A stretch of DNA of 64,000 nt, from contig CAVYXV010000013.1 of the NCBI GenBank assembly GCA_963772585.1, positions 186,001-250,000 of the forward strand, given 5' to 3'. Below, in pieces: positions 25,792 to 35,000 of the stretch. The translations under genes and the position numbers were made by a program. The notes beneath the pieces were generated by a model that saw only the letters and a program-made list of their open reading frames with translations, ran no database searches and was not told the DNA's origin. The DNA is from CAVVXN01 sp963772585 (GTDB lineage: Bacteria > Planctomycetota > PLA2 > JAEUHO01). How positions within the stretch are numbered: position 1 is the first letter of the stretch; each line of letters starts with the position of its first letter.

Positions 25792-26456
25792 GGGAGGGAG
25801 GGCGGGGATGCGAGGGGGAGCCGGGACGGGCCTGCCGACGACGACGAGCGAGTTGGGGACCCAGAAGACGCCGAACGGACAGACCCGCCCCGTGATCCAG
25901 CACGCGAGCACGGCTACCACCTGGCAGGCGATCTGCCTCGGGAGGGGATGCCGTTCGCGCATGGGCGCCCCTAGAACACGTCCCGTGCCGTTTCGAGTGG
26001 GGCGCGTCGAAACGCTCAAGTCATTGGGAAGCAGCCACTTGCGTTTCCACACCGCCTGTGGACAAGTGGAGAACGGCCGGCGCGTGGGAATCCGGCACCC
26101 GAATCGCGACAAATCGCGACACGCACCCCGGCTCGACGCCAGCCCGCACTACCCACGAACGGAGGTGGAATCGCCTGGCCTTCATGTTCGGGGCCGTCAG
26201 GGCTCCAGGGAGGCGAATCCGGCGGGCGAGAGGGACCCCGTCCGGCGAAGGCGGTCGTTTGCCTCTCGCGCCCGGAGGCTCGGTTGCTCCTGGTCGGCGA
26301 CCCCAAGGGGTCTCGCCTCCTCCTCCCGCCTGGGCCTCGAACCCGAGCGACGCACCCGGACACCCTGTGGAAGGGGAACGAGACCCGCATCGCCCCGTCG
26401 CTCCTTGACGGTCCACGAGGTCGGGCTGTCACGTCGCGCGCTTCGCGGGGAGTGCG
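25792..26456 (+). other. 665-base non-coding region with inverted DnaA-box-like sites and short repeats
   Basis: No supported gene. TTTCCACAC and TGTGGACAA at about 26044-26065 form an inverted pair around TCCACA-N5-TGTGGA; TGTGGACAA is the DnaA box used in high-GC bacteria (TTGTCCACA). Tandem AATCGCGAC units follow near 26100-26120, and GACCCC-AA-GGGGTC is a small palindrome near 26303. Open frames here are spurious: low complexity, no ribosome-binding site. The region borders the less GC-rich signalling island. Confidence 0.45.
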
Positions 26457-29400
26457 CTAGGGCAGCCGCCGGTACAGCCGGGCCCGCGCCCGTCCCTGGT
26501 GCTCGACCAGCCCTCGGCGCTTCAGGTGGTCCAACTCGCGGTTCACCGTGCGGATGGAAACGCCGATCTCCTTCGCCAATTCGGGCGCCCCCAGCCAGCG
26601 CTGCCCCAGCAGTTGCAGGATCGACTGCGAGCGAGCGCCGATCTCCCGGTTCGCCGCCGGGCTGGTCCGAGGGCGTCGCTGTTGGCGCCGCTGCGCCAGC
26701 AGGTCCTCCAGGATGCCGCCCGTGATCTGCAGGTCGTCGCTCAGAAGCGCGGCGGCCCGCAGCACGTTGTCGAGTTCGCGCACGTTTCCGGGCCAACTGT
26801 AGGTGAGCAGCGCCGCTGCCGCTTCGGGGCACAGGCTCCGCGGGGGATCCAGCTTGCCGAGAAGGTGATGACTGAGCAACGCCAGGTCGGCATCCCGTTC
26901 GCGAAGCGGAGGCAACTGGAGCGTGAAGACGCAGAGGCGGTGGTAGAGATCCTCGCGGAACTCACCGTGCTCCACAGACCTGCCCAGGTCCGCATGCGTT
27001 GCGCTGAGGATCCGGATGTTCACCCGTCGGGGGCGCGTACTCCCTACGGCCGTGACCTGCCGTTCTTCGATTACCCGCAACAGGGCGACCTGCATGGCCG
27101 GAGGCATCTCGACCAACTCGTCGAGGAAGAGCGTCCCCCCATGCGCCCTTGCCACGAGCCCGACGCGATTCCGATCCGCCCCCGTGAAGGCCCCGCGGAT
27201 GTGCCCGAAGAGCTCCGAGGCCATCAGGTCGGGCGCGACCGCACCGCAGTTCACCGCGATGAAGGGACCCTGCGAGCGAGGCGACGCCGCATGGATGGCC
27301 CGCGCAAGACGTTCCTTGCCCGTGCCCGTCTCCCCCTGCAGGACGATCGAGCAGTCGGCCGGGGCCACGCGTGCCACCTGGTCGAGCAGCGCCCGCCATG
27401 CGCGGGAGCGCCCGATCAGCCCCTCGCCGGCGAACGCTGGGGAAGGCTTGCGCCGCGGCACGGGGCGCGACGACCGTTGGGCCCGCGACGTGTCCTCCAG
27501 GCGCGCCTGGAGGAACCGCAGCACGGTCCGAACGGCCTCGACCTCCTTCCGCGTGAATCGCGAGCGGCGCGCAATGCAGGCGACGCCGTTTCCGATCGGT
27601 ACCGACAGGAGGGCTCGCGGCCGCCGCTGTTCCGGCCGCCAGAACTCGGGTCGGGGGTGCACCCTCCACCGGCGAATCCGCTCCGCCCCCGCCAGACGGT
27701 GAATCGTCCACGTGCTCAACGTGTGCTCGGACTGCGGTCGAAGGGTCAGGTACTTCTCGTCCCGGTAGTGAAGCAGCAGCCAGCCGCCGAGCATCCGAGC
27801 GAGATCTTCGACGACGCGCTGCTCGATCTCGTGCCCGACTTCCGCCTTCCCTGCCGCGATGAGTGCATCGAGCGCGTCGATGACGCGGCCGGGATGCGCG
27901 TGCCGACCCGGGCGGGGCAGTCGCTTGGCGAAACGGTCAAGGCTGCGAACCGGATCACCGCGATCGGGGATCGGCGGCTCGAAGCTCGCCAACACCTTCT
28001 TGCAGGCATCCGCGTACGCGTCGAGAAGGCCGAACCGGTCCGTCGCGTTCAGCTTGGCCAGGAATCGTGTCAACGACCGATGCGCATGCACTCCCGCCGC
28101 CAACATGAGCGCCGCCCGCCGCCGCCGGCCCAGCGCCAGATACGCCATCCCACTGGTCATGCAAAGCACAACCTTGTCCGCCCAGGCTTGGTCGGATACT
28201 GCCACACGACGCAGGTGACGCAGTTGGGCAGCCGTGAGCGGACACCCATGCCACACTAGGTGGCATGCGTGCAGCGCAAGGTCTGAGGCCTCCTCGTCTG
28301 CACGGACCGCACCCGGCAGAGAAGCCGGACCGTCACTTCGCGAATACCACGCCGCCACAAATTGGCCTGGCAGTCCTACCAGGGGGAGCCCGAATTCTCC
28401 ATTCGGTGCTTGGGTAGAAAGAGCGCCCAAGGAGACGCCGTTGAGCGCACGATGGCCCTTGACAGACACCTTTGGCGCCTGGTCCATTGCTTTACTGAGT
28501 TTGTTCTCCAACAAGAGTCGGAGGAAGGCGTGATACGCCCAGTCTCCCTGCTGGGCCTTGCCCGAGGGCCGCTGGCTTCTTCCGAGGATCCCATGCGCCC
28601 TCTCAGGACTCGGAACGTGGGAAGTGCCGCTAGCCTGCAGGAGTTTCAACACGAGGGAGGCGGCAGACTTGCTGAGTGCGCCGGAGACATGAGATTTGCA
28701 CGCAAGGTCGTCCGCTACAATCCAAAGACCACTACGGCTTGGGCTCAGCACATGAGACCGGAGACTCTTGTGTAGAGTGTCTCCAAGGGTCGCCGCGGTG
28801 TGCCGATGCGTGACCCTACGGCGGAAGGACAAAGCCTTCGTCTTCATGGTCGTGAAGCCCGCGAGGCGCGCCCGCTCCTCCGCCCGCCGCGAGGCCCTTC
28901 TGGTTTGCCTTCGAGTCCGGTAGCTGGCGAGGCTGGAGATGGCGAAGGCGCATGCGTAGGTGGCTCGAAGCCTAGATAACTGCCGTGCAGTGCAGCAAGG
29001 CAGTGCTTGCTTATACAGATCGAGTCGAGGGGGGCGTCGTTCAAGCGCCGCTTCAAGGCACTCCATGAGCGCGGCCGCGATGTCGGAGTCTAGGTCGCTC
29101 AAACTGAAAGTTCGCCGTGTTAGGCGGCGTACACTCTCAGCAAGGCGAGCATCCTTCGGCGGGGCCACTGTGAAGAGATAGGCCAAGTGTAGCGCGCTGC
29201 GGGTGTAGCTGCCGGGGCGTAGCAGGCTCGCGAATCTCTGGACGTAGGTCTGCTGGTCGTGCACTCTGCGCAACGCGCCAAGAGAGTCGCCGACCCGAGC
29301 CTCACCGCGGATGCCGGAATCTACCAGCGCCTTCAGGAGTCGCCGGGTCCCAGGCGTTGGATCTGTGATGCACAGTAGGGTCGCGGCCACTGTGAGGTGG

Positions 29401-29603
29401 ACCGGGATTCCCGGGTCGATCTCAATGGCCACCACACTGGGAACGGGTCTCTGGCACCGCATCGCCCGTGACAGCGCATACAGCAGATCCGGCCCCACTC
29501 GGGTCAAATCCTCCTTCCGCAGGACCATTCGGGGTGGGAGCCTGCGAACGCGGACGAGACTCTCCCTCAAAGTGGCATGGCGCAAAGTCCGCTGTTTGGC
29601 CAT
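26457..29603 (-). CDS. Large GAF and sigma-54-interacting AAA+ regulator with C-terminal winged helix
   Basis: A 1048-residue enhancer-binding-type regulator. Roughly residues 1-580 are helical and unassigned. A GAF-like domain follows (about 585-715; LLSVPIGNGVACIARRS). The AAA+ domain has Walker A GETGTGKE (about 751), ELFGHIRGAFTGA (GAFTGA loop that contacts sigma-54, about 800), Walker B GGTLFLDELVEM and LPPLRERDADL. Instead of the usual Fis helix-turn-helix, the C-terminus is a winged helix (WLGAPELAKEIGVSIRTVN, ending RARLYRRLP). ATG at 29603 (MAKQRTLRHATL) is preferred; ATG 29645 or TTG 29672 are possible. It is divergent from the small secreted protein gene. Confidence 0.88.
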   Translation of the reverse strand: MAKQRTLRHATLRESLVRVRRLPPRMVLRKEDLTRVGPDLLYALSRAMRCQRPVPSVVAIEIDPGIPVHLTVAATLLCITDPTPGTRRLLKALVDSGIRGEARVGDSLGALRRVHDQQTYVQRFASLLRPGSYTRSALHLAYLFTVAPPKDARLAESVRRLTRRTFSLSDLDSDIAAALMECLEAALERRPPRLDLYKQALPCCTARQLSRLRATYACAFAISSLASYRTRRQTRRASRRAEERARLAGFTTMKTKALSFRRRVTHRHTAATLGDTLHKSLRSHVLSPSRSGLWIVADDLACKSHVSGALSKSAASLVLKLLQASGTSHVPSPERAHGILGRSQRPSGKAQQGDWAYHAFLRLLLENKLSKAMDQAPKVSVKGHRALNGVSLGALSTQAPNGEFGLPLVGLPGQFVAAWYSRSDGPASLPGAVRADEEASDLALHACHLVWHGCPLTAAQLRHLRRVAVSDQAWADKVVLCMTSGMAYLALGRRRRAALMLAAGVHAHRSLTRFLAKLNATDRFGLLDAYADACKKVLASFEPPIPDRGDPVRSLDRFAKRLPRPGRHAHPGRVIDALDALIAAGKAEVGHEIEQRVVEDLARMLGGWLLLHYRDEKYLTLRPQSEHTLSTWTIHRLAGAERIRRWRVHPRPEFWRPEQRRPRALLSVPIGNGVACIARRSRFTRKEVEAVRTVLRFLQARLEDTSRAQRSSRPVPRRKPSPAFAGEGLIGRSRAWRALLDQVARVAPADCSIVLQGETGTGKERLARAIHAASPRSQGPFIAVNCGAVAPDLMASELFGHIRGAFTGADRNRVGLVARAHGGTLFLDELVEMPPAMQVALLRVIEERQVTAVGSTRPRRVNIRILSATHADLGRSVEHGEFREDLYHRLCVFTLQLPPLRERDADLALLSHHLLGKLDPPRSLCPEAAAALLTYSWPGNVRELDNVLRAAALLSDDLQITGGILEDLLAQRRQQRRPRTSPAANREIGARSQSILQLLGQRWLGAPELAKEIGVSIRTVNRELDHLKRRGLVEHQGRARARLYRRLP

Positions 29604-29744
29604 ACAGCAGACGAAAAGGCTTCGGAGACCTCGCACGGGGCGCATCCTGCCAGTCGCCCCGGCCGATCGCAAGTGCCTTTCTTTGCGGGACTTGCGTCAA
29701 CTCCTCGCTAGCGGAGGGGTGTCCAGGATTCTCGACGCAGAACG

Positions 29745-29773
29745 TTGCAAATTCTCATCAACGTAGGGATAAT
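29745..29773 (+). promoter_or_regulatory. Strong sigma-70 promoter for the small secreted protein
   Basis: TTGCAA at 29745-29750 and GATAAT at 29768-29773 are separated by exactly 17 bases and each match most consensus positions. The likely start of transcription is near 29780, about 40 bases before the ATG. A strong Shine-Dalgarno GGAGGT at 29811-29816 follows. It is one of the best consensus promoters in the window and is not a sigma-54 -24/-12 type. Confidence 0.7.
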
Positions 29774-29821
29774 GCCCCTCCACACCAATGATGGACCGGG
29801 GGGTCCTGTAGGAGGTCGGCC

Positions 29822-30157
29822 ATGCGGAAGCTCCTGATTCTCGGCGTAGTTCTGGCCGCCGTGGTTGCACTTAGCGCGTCAGCCACCAGTGAACCGGGTC
29901 CCGTAAGCGTCAGCTACTCACTTCTCGACCCGGGCGCTCCGATCGGTGTGCTGACCCTGGAAAATGCGCGGGGCCGGCACTTCGTTGCGCACGACGTCAA
30001 CTTCATGCCCGTCTTGGACGGCGTGGTCAAGTCAGATCACTTCGAGGCTCTGTGCCCCAACGCTGGCGTCAACAGCCAGGGCATTGTCCTCTACGTCAAC
30101 GTAGAGCCGGATCTCTTCTTTGCGGTTGATCCCGACGGGTATCACTGGGACCGATAG
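29822..30157 (+). CDS. Small secreted protein of unknown function in the signalling island
   Basis: A 111-residue protein with an N-terminal signal peptide (MRKLLILGVVLAAVVALSASA) and a mature part of about 90 residues with alternating beta-like segments (VSVSYSLLDPG, GIVLYVNVEPD) and one cysteine. I do not recognise the family. It has a near-consensus promoter and a strong GGAGGT ribosome-binding site 5 bases from ATG, so it is likely well expressed. It is divergent from the sigma-54-type regulator and convergent with the histidine kinase gene, ending at a terminator. Position suggests a target or ligand of the neighbouring signalling proteins, but nothing in the sequence proves it. Confidence 0.8.
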   Translation: MRKLLILGVVLAAVVALSASATSEPGPVSVSYSLLDPGAPIGVLTLENARGRHFVAHDVNFMPVLDGVVKSDHFEALCPNAGVNSQGIVLYVNVEPDLFFAVDPDGYHWDR

Positions 30158-30197
30158 CTCGCGCCGCGACCGCGGAGCGCACCATCAGAGTTCAGAC

Positions 30198-30226
30198 GGG
30201 GCGGGTCACCACAGGTGGCCCGCCCC
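30198..30226. terminator. Bidirectional terminator between convergent genes
   Basis: A 13-bp stem (30198-30210 with 30214-30226, one G-T pair) with an ACA loop sits between the stop of the small secreted protein (30157) and the stop of the convergent histidine kinase gene (30242). It can serve both strands. A short TGTCGTTT follows on the plus strand. Confidence 0.7.
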
Positions 30227-30241
30227 TGTCGTTTGGGCGGC

Positions 30242-31981
30242 TCAGGAGGGGAAGCCTGCTCGCTGGAGAAGCTCATTCAACTCCGCCATGCGCGGCGGCT
30301 TCGCGACCAGCTCGTATACCCCTGCGTTCTTAGCCCGGTCCGCAAGATCATCGGCCAGACCGCTCATTAGCACGACCGGAATTGGGTTCGGGCCCTCCCC
30401 GATCATGGCGCACAGTTCCAGCCCATCCATCCCGGGCATTCCAACGTCAGAGAGGACAACGTGAGGCTTCCATGAGGCCAAGATCTGTAGGGCCTCCTCG
30501 GCACTGCTTGCACCCCGTATCTCATGGCCCAGGCGCTGAAGGTATCGCATGATCGAAGACAAGACGTCCGGCTCATCATCCACAACTAGCACTCGTAGTC
30601 GCTCGGAGCTGCCTGTAGCGGGCAGCACGGCCGCAGTGCTCTCACCTTGAGTCGCAGTGGCCGTTGCCGCTGGGAGACGGACACAAATCGTGGTTCCACG
30701 AGGCCTTCCTTCTTGAATCTCAATGGTGCCCCCATGCCTCTCTGCGATCTGTCGACTGAGGCATAGCCCCAGCCCTGTCCCGGCGTCGCCCTTCGTCGTG
30801 AAGAACTCCTCAAACACACGCTCCCTCAGTTCGAGCGGGACACCAGGACCATTGTCGCGCACGAGAAGGACGGCCTCTCCACCGCGGAGCTGGGTCTCGA
30901 CGGTGACCACTCCTCCTGCCACCACAGCCTCGATTGCGTTCTTCAAGAGGTTCGTAGCCAGCTCCCGCAGCTCAGTGGGGGCTCCTCGTACGACAACGTG
31001 TGGAGCACATCGCATACGTACTTCGACGGACGCACGACCGCCTAGTCCCTCACGCCACAATGGAGCGAGCATTTCGAGCGCGTCCTGGCAAATGCCACTC
31101 AACTCAACCCTGGCGAAGTCGACTTGACGCTGCCTCCTGCTAAACGACTGCAAACGGCGGACAACCTCTGCTGCATCGTTGGCAGCCTTCTCAATCAGGG
31201 CCATCTCTGAGCGTGCCTCTTCAGGCAATGTCTGCAAAGACAGAATTTGGAGGCGCGCCAAAATTGCCGTGAGGAGGTTGTTGAACTCGTGTGCGACTCC
31301 ACTGCTGATTTCGCCCATGATCCGCAGCCGCTCACCGGACAGGAGTCGCTCCTGCAGGGTTCGTACTTGAGCTAGCGACTCCTGGGTGCGATCGAGCAGT
31401 TGCTGGGCCTCTACAGTTGCGGCCACCTGCTCAGCAAACAAAGTCAGCACCTCCCGGTCGAACTTCGTAAACGCGAGTGCCGTGTCATGGTTGTCTGCGT
31501 ATAGCATCCCATACAGAGTTCCCCGTCGAAGCATAGGGACGCAGAGGATCGACTGGCGGGACAAGCGGATGCTGGCGGCACCCCGCAGTTCTGCCTCAGA
31601 TAGGCCCTGAACGGGGTCGGTGTCATCTGTAACAGGAACCGGGCTCCATCGTAGCGCCTGCGGTCGCTCACGTACCTTACGCACTACTGTCTGCGACAGT
31701 TCTGAAAGTAGAATCGGCTTATCGGGGAATGACGCCCAACATCCGGCCTTGACGGCAAGCTCTCCACTCTCGCCAATCACAATCACACAGGCGCGCTGAG
31801 CGCCTGTGATCTCAATGATATGCCGTGTAATCGCAGAAAAGAGTTCGTCGGAGGCCCCACCGAATCTCAACTGCTGAAAGGCATCTAGGGCCCGCTGGAT
31901 GGCCAGAGCGTGTCGTGAGTCGGCGGCGCTGACCGGGGGAAAACGGACGAGAGCCCGATGGGCCAGCTCGTGAAAGGACAT
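30242..31981 (-). CDS. GAF-containing hybrid histidine kinase with C-terminal receiver
   Basis: A 579-residue (from ATG 31981) soluble sensor kinase. A GAF domain comes first (FSAITRHIIEITGAQ to LTLFAEQVAATVE), then the H-box EISSGVAHEFNNLLTA (phosphoacceptor His about residue 232), N-box NLLKNAIEAV, G1 VRDNGPGVP and G2 GTGLGLCLS, so catalysis looks intact. A receiver domain ends the protein: VLVVDDEPDVL, the phosphorylation Asp in LSDVGMPGMDG, LMSG and the lysine in VAKPP. No DNA-binding output is attached. The 5' end is uncertain: the frame stays open to GTG 32170, overlapping the upstream kinase gene by 77 bases. Cotranscription with that kinase is very likely. Confidence 0.88.
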   Translation of the reverse strand: MSFHELAHRALVRFPPVSAADSRHALAIQRALDAFQQLRFGGASDELFSAITRHIIEITGAQRACVIVIGESGELAVKAGCWASFPDKPILLSELSQTVVRKVRERPQALRWSPVPVTDDTDPVQGLSEAELRGAASIRLSRQSILCVPMLRRGTLYGMLYADNHDTALAFTKFDREVLTLFAEQVAATVEAQQLLDRTQESLAQVRTLQERLLSGERLRIMGEISSGVAHEFNNLLTAILARLQILSLQTLPEEARSEMALIEKAANDAAEVVRRLQSFSRRQRQVDFARVELSGICQDALEMLAPLWREGLGGRASVEVRMRCAPHVVVRGAPTELRELATNLLKNAIEAVVAGGVVTVETQLRGGEAVLLVRDNGPGVPLELRERVFEEFFTTKGDAGTGLGLCLSRQIAERHGGTIEIQEGRPRGTTICVRLPAATATATQGESTAAVLPATGSSERLRVLVVDDEPDVLSSIMRYLQRLGHEIRGASSAEEALQILASWKPHVVLSDVGMPGMDGLELCAMIGEGPNPIPVVLMSGLADDLADRAKNAGVYELVAKPPRMAELNELLQRAGFPS

Positions 31982-32093
31982 CCACACACTCTTGCAGGGA
32001 GGATCTACGTGGAGGCGTTCCGCAAGCACTGCGCCAGCTACGCCTAGTTCACGGGGGACGGGAGGCGAGTCTAAGTTGGCCTGCGCTGCGACG

Positions 32094-35000
32094 TCATCCA
32101 GCCCGGAAACCGCGGACGAGAAGGCAGAATGCCCATGTGCCGGGGTTAGCGCTGCGATCCAAGTAGGCACGAGCGGCCTTTGCCCGCAGGCCGAGCATGG
32201 TAAAGGAGCTCATTCGGGCAAAGGCGTCAAGGGACGAAAGGACGCTGCCGGATGGGACGGTCTTCAGGCAGAAGGCCGCCGCAAGTAGCAACTCGGCCGC
32301 CACGCGCCCTGGCGCGCCGGGCGGAATCGGAGGAATGGAGAGCACGGATTTATGCGAGACTACGGGCTGCGCCGTACTGCCGTGGTCCTGACTGCGAAGG
32401 CGCTGCACCCAAAGATAGACGCGGAAGAGAGAACGGAGTAGACGGTCACCCTCGCGGCCAGGGCGACTTAGTAGTTGGCGTGGTTCAGTGGGTTGACTAG
32501 GTAGGCTGGCAACGTATGCCGCGTAGGAGAGCGTGCGGCGTTGAGCGCGAGGCAGGACTCCAGAGTACTTGAGCGCACGTCGCACACGGAAAGCAAATCG
32601 CTCGGACTGACCTGAGTGCAGGGACGAGAGAGCCGCTGTCAGGTAGTGCATCCCGCAGCGGAGGCTCCTTTGCTTCCCCGTGGGATCACGCAAGCGATCT
32701 GCTCGGGCCGCCCCCGCAGTGAACTGGAGAAGGGTGGCCGCTACGTCGTACCGGCCTCGGGCGGAAGCCAGCGGCGCGAGTTGCCACGCCGCTGAGAGGG
32801 CCTGGTCTGAGTGGATCCGGGCATGAGGGTGAAGTGAGCGTAGCGCAGTACTGTCATCGCCAGCTTGTGTAGTTCGCCAAGCGCGAAGATAAAGATCAAA
32901 CGCAAGATCAGACCGGTATTGTTGGTCGTACGTTGCAGCGAGTTCCATCAAGCCATGGACCAGCATGCCGCGAAGGCCGTGCCGTTGAGCACGCGCTACG
33001 CACGCTGCGATGCTCTGGCCGGCTTCTATTAGAGACGCACCTGCCCGTGACTCACGTAGGCCACGACAGAGATTCATCCGGGTCCAGGCAGCCCCGATCA
33101 GATCGCCCAGGGCCTCCTTGGCCGTGATTGACTGCTCAAAGTGCTGAGCTGCAGCCTCGGTCGCATCACTGCGCATCTTGACAATGCCGAGGTTGTTGTG
33201 CAGTTGGGCGATGTAGGCGAGATCGCCGCAGCGTTGAGCCGCTTCGATTCCGCGTATGAGATGTACCTCGGCCCGCCGCGGCTCATTATTGACGTGACAG
33301 CGTGCCAAGACTCCGGAGACGAGGTAGCTAAGCCTGTCACGCGCTGGAGTTGCTCTGCGCATGCCGCGAAGGAGGCGAAGGCTCAGAGATGTGGCCTGTC
33401 GTGCTTCCGAGTACCTGTGCGCGTCATGGAGCACCTTCGCGAGCAAGGCGTATAGGTCGCACCTGTCGGCTGGTGTGCCCGTGGCGGCGCGTGCGTGAAG
33501 TTGGAGTTGCTGCGCGACGTACTCAGGTGAATCCAAGTCGGCGAGGACTTCGTAGGTCCTCAAGGCATTGGGGAGCTCAGAGCCGTCAGTCTGGATGTGC
33601 GGCGCGAGTTGTTTGGCAATGGGAAGCGCGGCGTGGGACCTCGGCAGAAGCTTGGCAAGCGCTGTGCGGTTTGCCTTCACCGTTAGGAGTTCTGGGGATT
33701 TCACCAGAATCGTCTCGATCTCTCGGAGAAGGCGATCCCTATCCCGATGTGGGACGATGCTGGCGTTCTGGAGGAAGAGCTGCCACGCCGCCAAGGGACC
33801 GGAAACGGCGTGACAGAGCTTCACGGCCGGGAGGAGCGTGCGCGAATCCATGCGGAGCAAGAATGCACTCAACAGGACATTTCTAGCTCTATCGATCGCT
33901 TCCTTTGGTAGTCCTTGTAGTATCATCGGTCGGAGGGAGGCGTGCGTCAAAGAGTAGGATTCGACTAGGGCGGCCAATTTTTGTGCTACGAGTGGCTCAG
34001 CCGGAACTTGGCTAATGCGGAGAGATGCGCAAATCGCCTTCATTACACTAGCGCTAACGGGGCGGTCAGTTAGAGCCAAGCAGGCAAGTAGAGTGCGCTC
34101 GGCGTTCGAAACTAGCTCGAGGGCGCGAGACGCCTCTGGAGGCAGCTTGGGTTGCACTGTGTACTCACGGAGCTCGCTCAACTGCCACGTCCATGCGCCG
34201 TTGGAGGCGATCAGATCGCCGCGTTGCGCTGCTTCGGCAAGGAGGCGTTGAGTGGATCCAGCGAGGCCACGGGTGGTTTCCGCTACTCGTTGAACATCCG
34301 TTTCTGGAAGTTGCGCGGGTCCTCCCAGGCGGGAGTCGAGGAGGTCGCGGACGTGCGTTGTGTCGAGGTGTTCCGCGGCTAGTAGTGGTGCGAGGGGCTC
34401 ATGGGAGTCTGGAATGAGTAGAGGTCCGGGGGGGAAGGGCCCGACGTCCACGATGACCGAAACGGGCGGTGGCAGTTCGCCTGCAGCGTGAACGGATCGT
34501 GAGATCAGCTCCCGGCACAGCGCCGCGACGGCGACTTGGCCCGTGGGAGGAAGATCGCCAAAGTCTTCGATTAGCACCACAAAGGGGGTTGTCTTGGATG
34601 CGGTCAGGCAGCCGTCGACAAAGGCCTCGACCACTTGAATCTCGGGGGAGTCCCCGGGGAGCACGTCTGCACTACGGCGTCCGGTCTTCCAGAGGGTGAC
34701 TGCGGACTCAAACAGAAGGTCGAGGGGGGCTTCGGGGTCGGGGGCTCCGTCGCGGCCGGCCAGGAGGAGGACGGGGAGGTCGTGGGCTCGCGCTTCGCGG
34801 TGGAGCTCTCGGGCGATGCGGGTCGTGCCAGAGCCCGAGGGGCCCGTGAGGATGAGGACGTTGTCGTCGGCGCGTCGGGAATCCACGCCGGACCAAGGCG
34901 CGAGTTGGCGGGCAAGGTCGGCGAGGGCGAGGCGGCCGCGCTCCATCACCTTCTCCTGGCCGATCATCGGCCCGCTCTGGACGCGGGCATAGGCCTCGCT

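Noticed and set aside
26021..26416. Minus-strand open frame encoding VVRAGVEPG, a phrase often seen in spurious database ORFs
   Set aside because: No start signal, low-complexity composition, overlaps the DnaA-box/repeat region; treated as non-coding.
29451..29467. TGGCAC-N4-TCGC resembling a sigma-54 -24/-12 promoter
   Set aside because: It lies inside the coding region of the regulator gene and misses the T of TTGC; likely chance.
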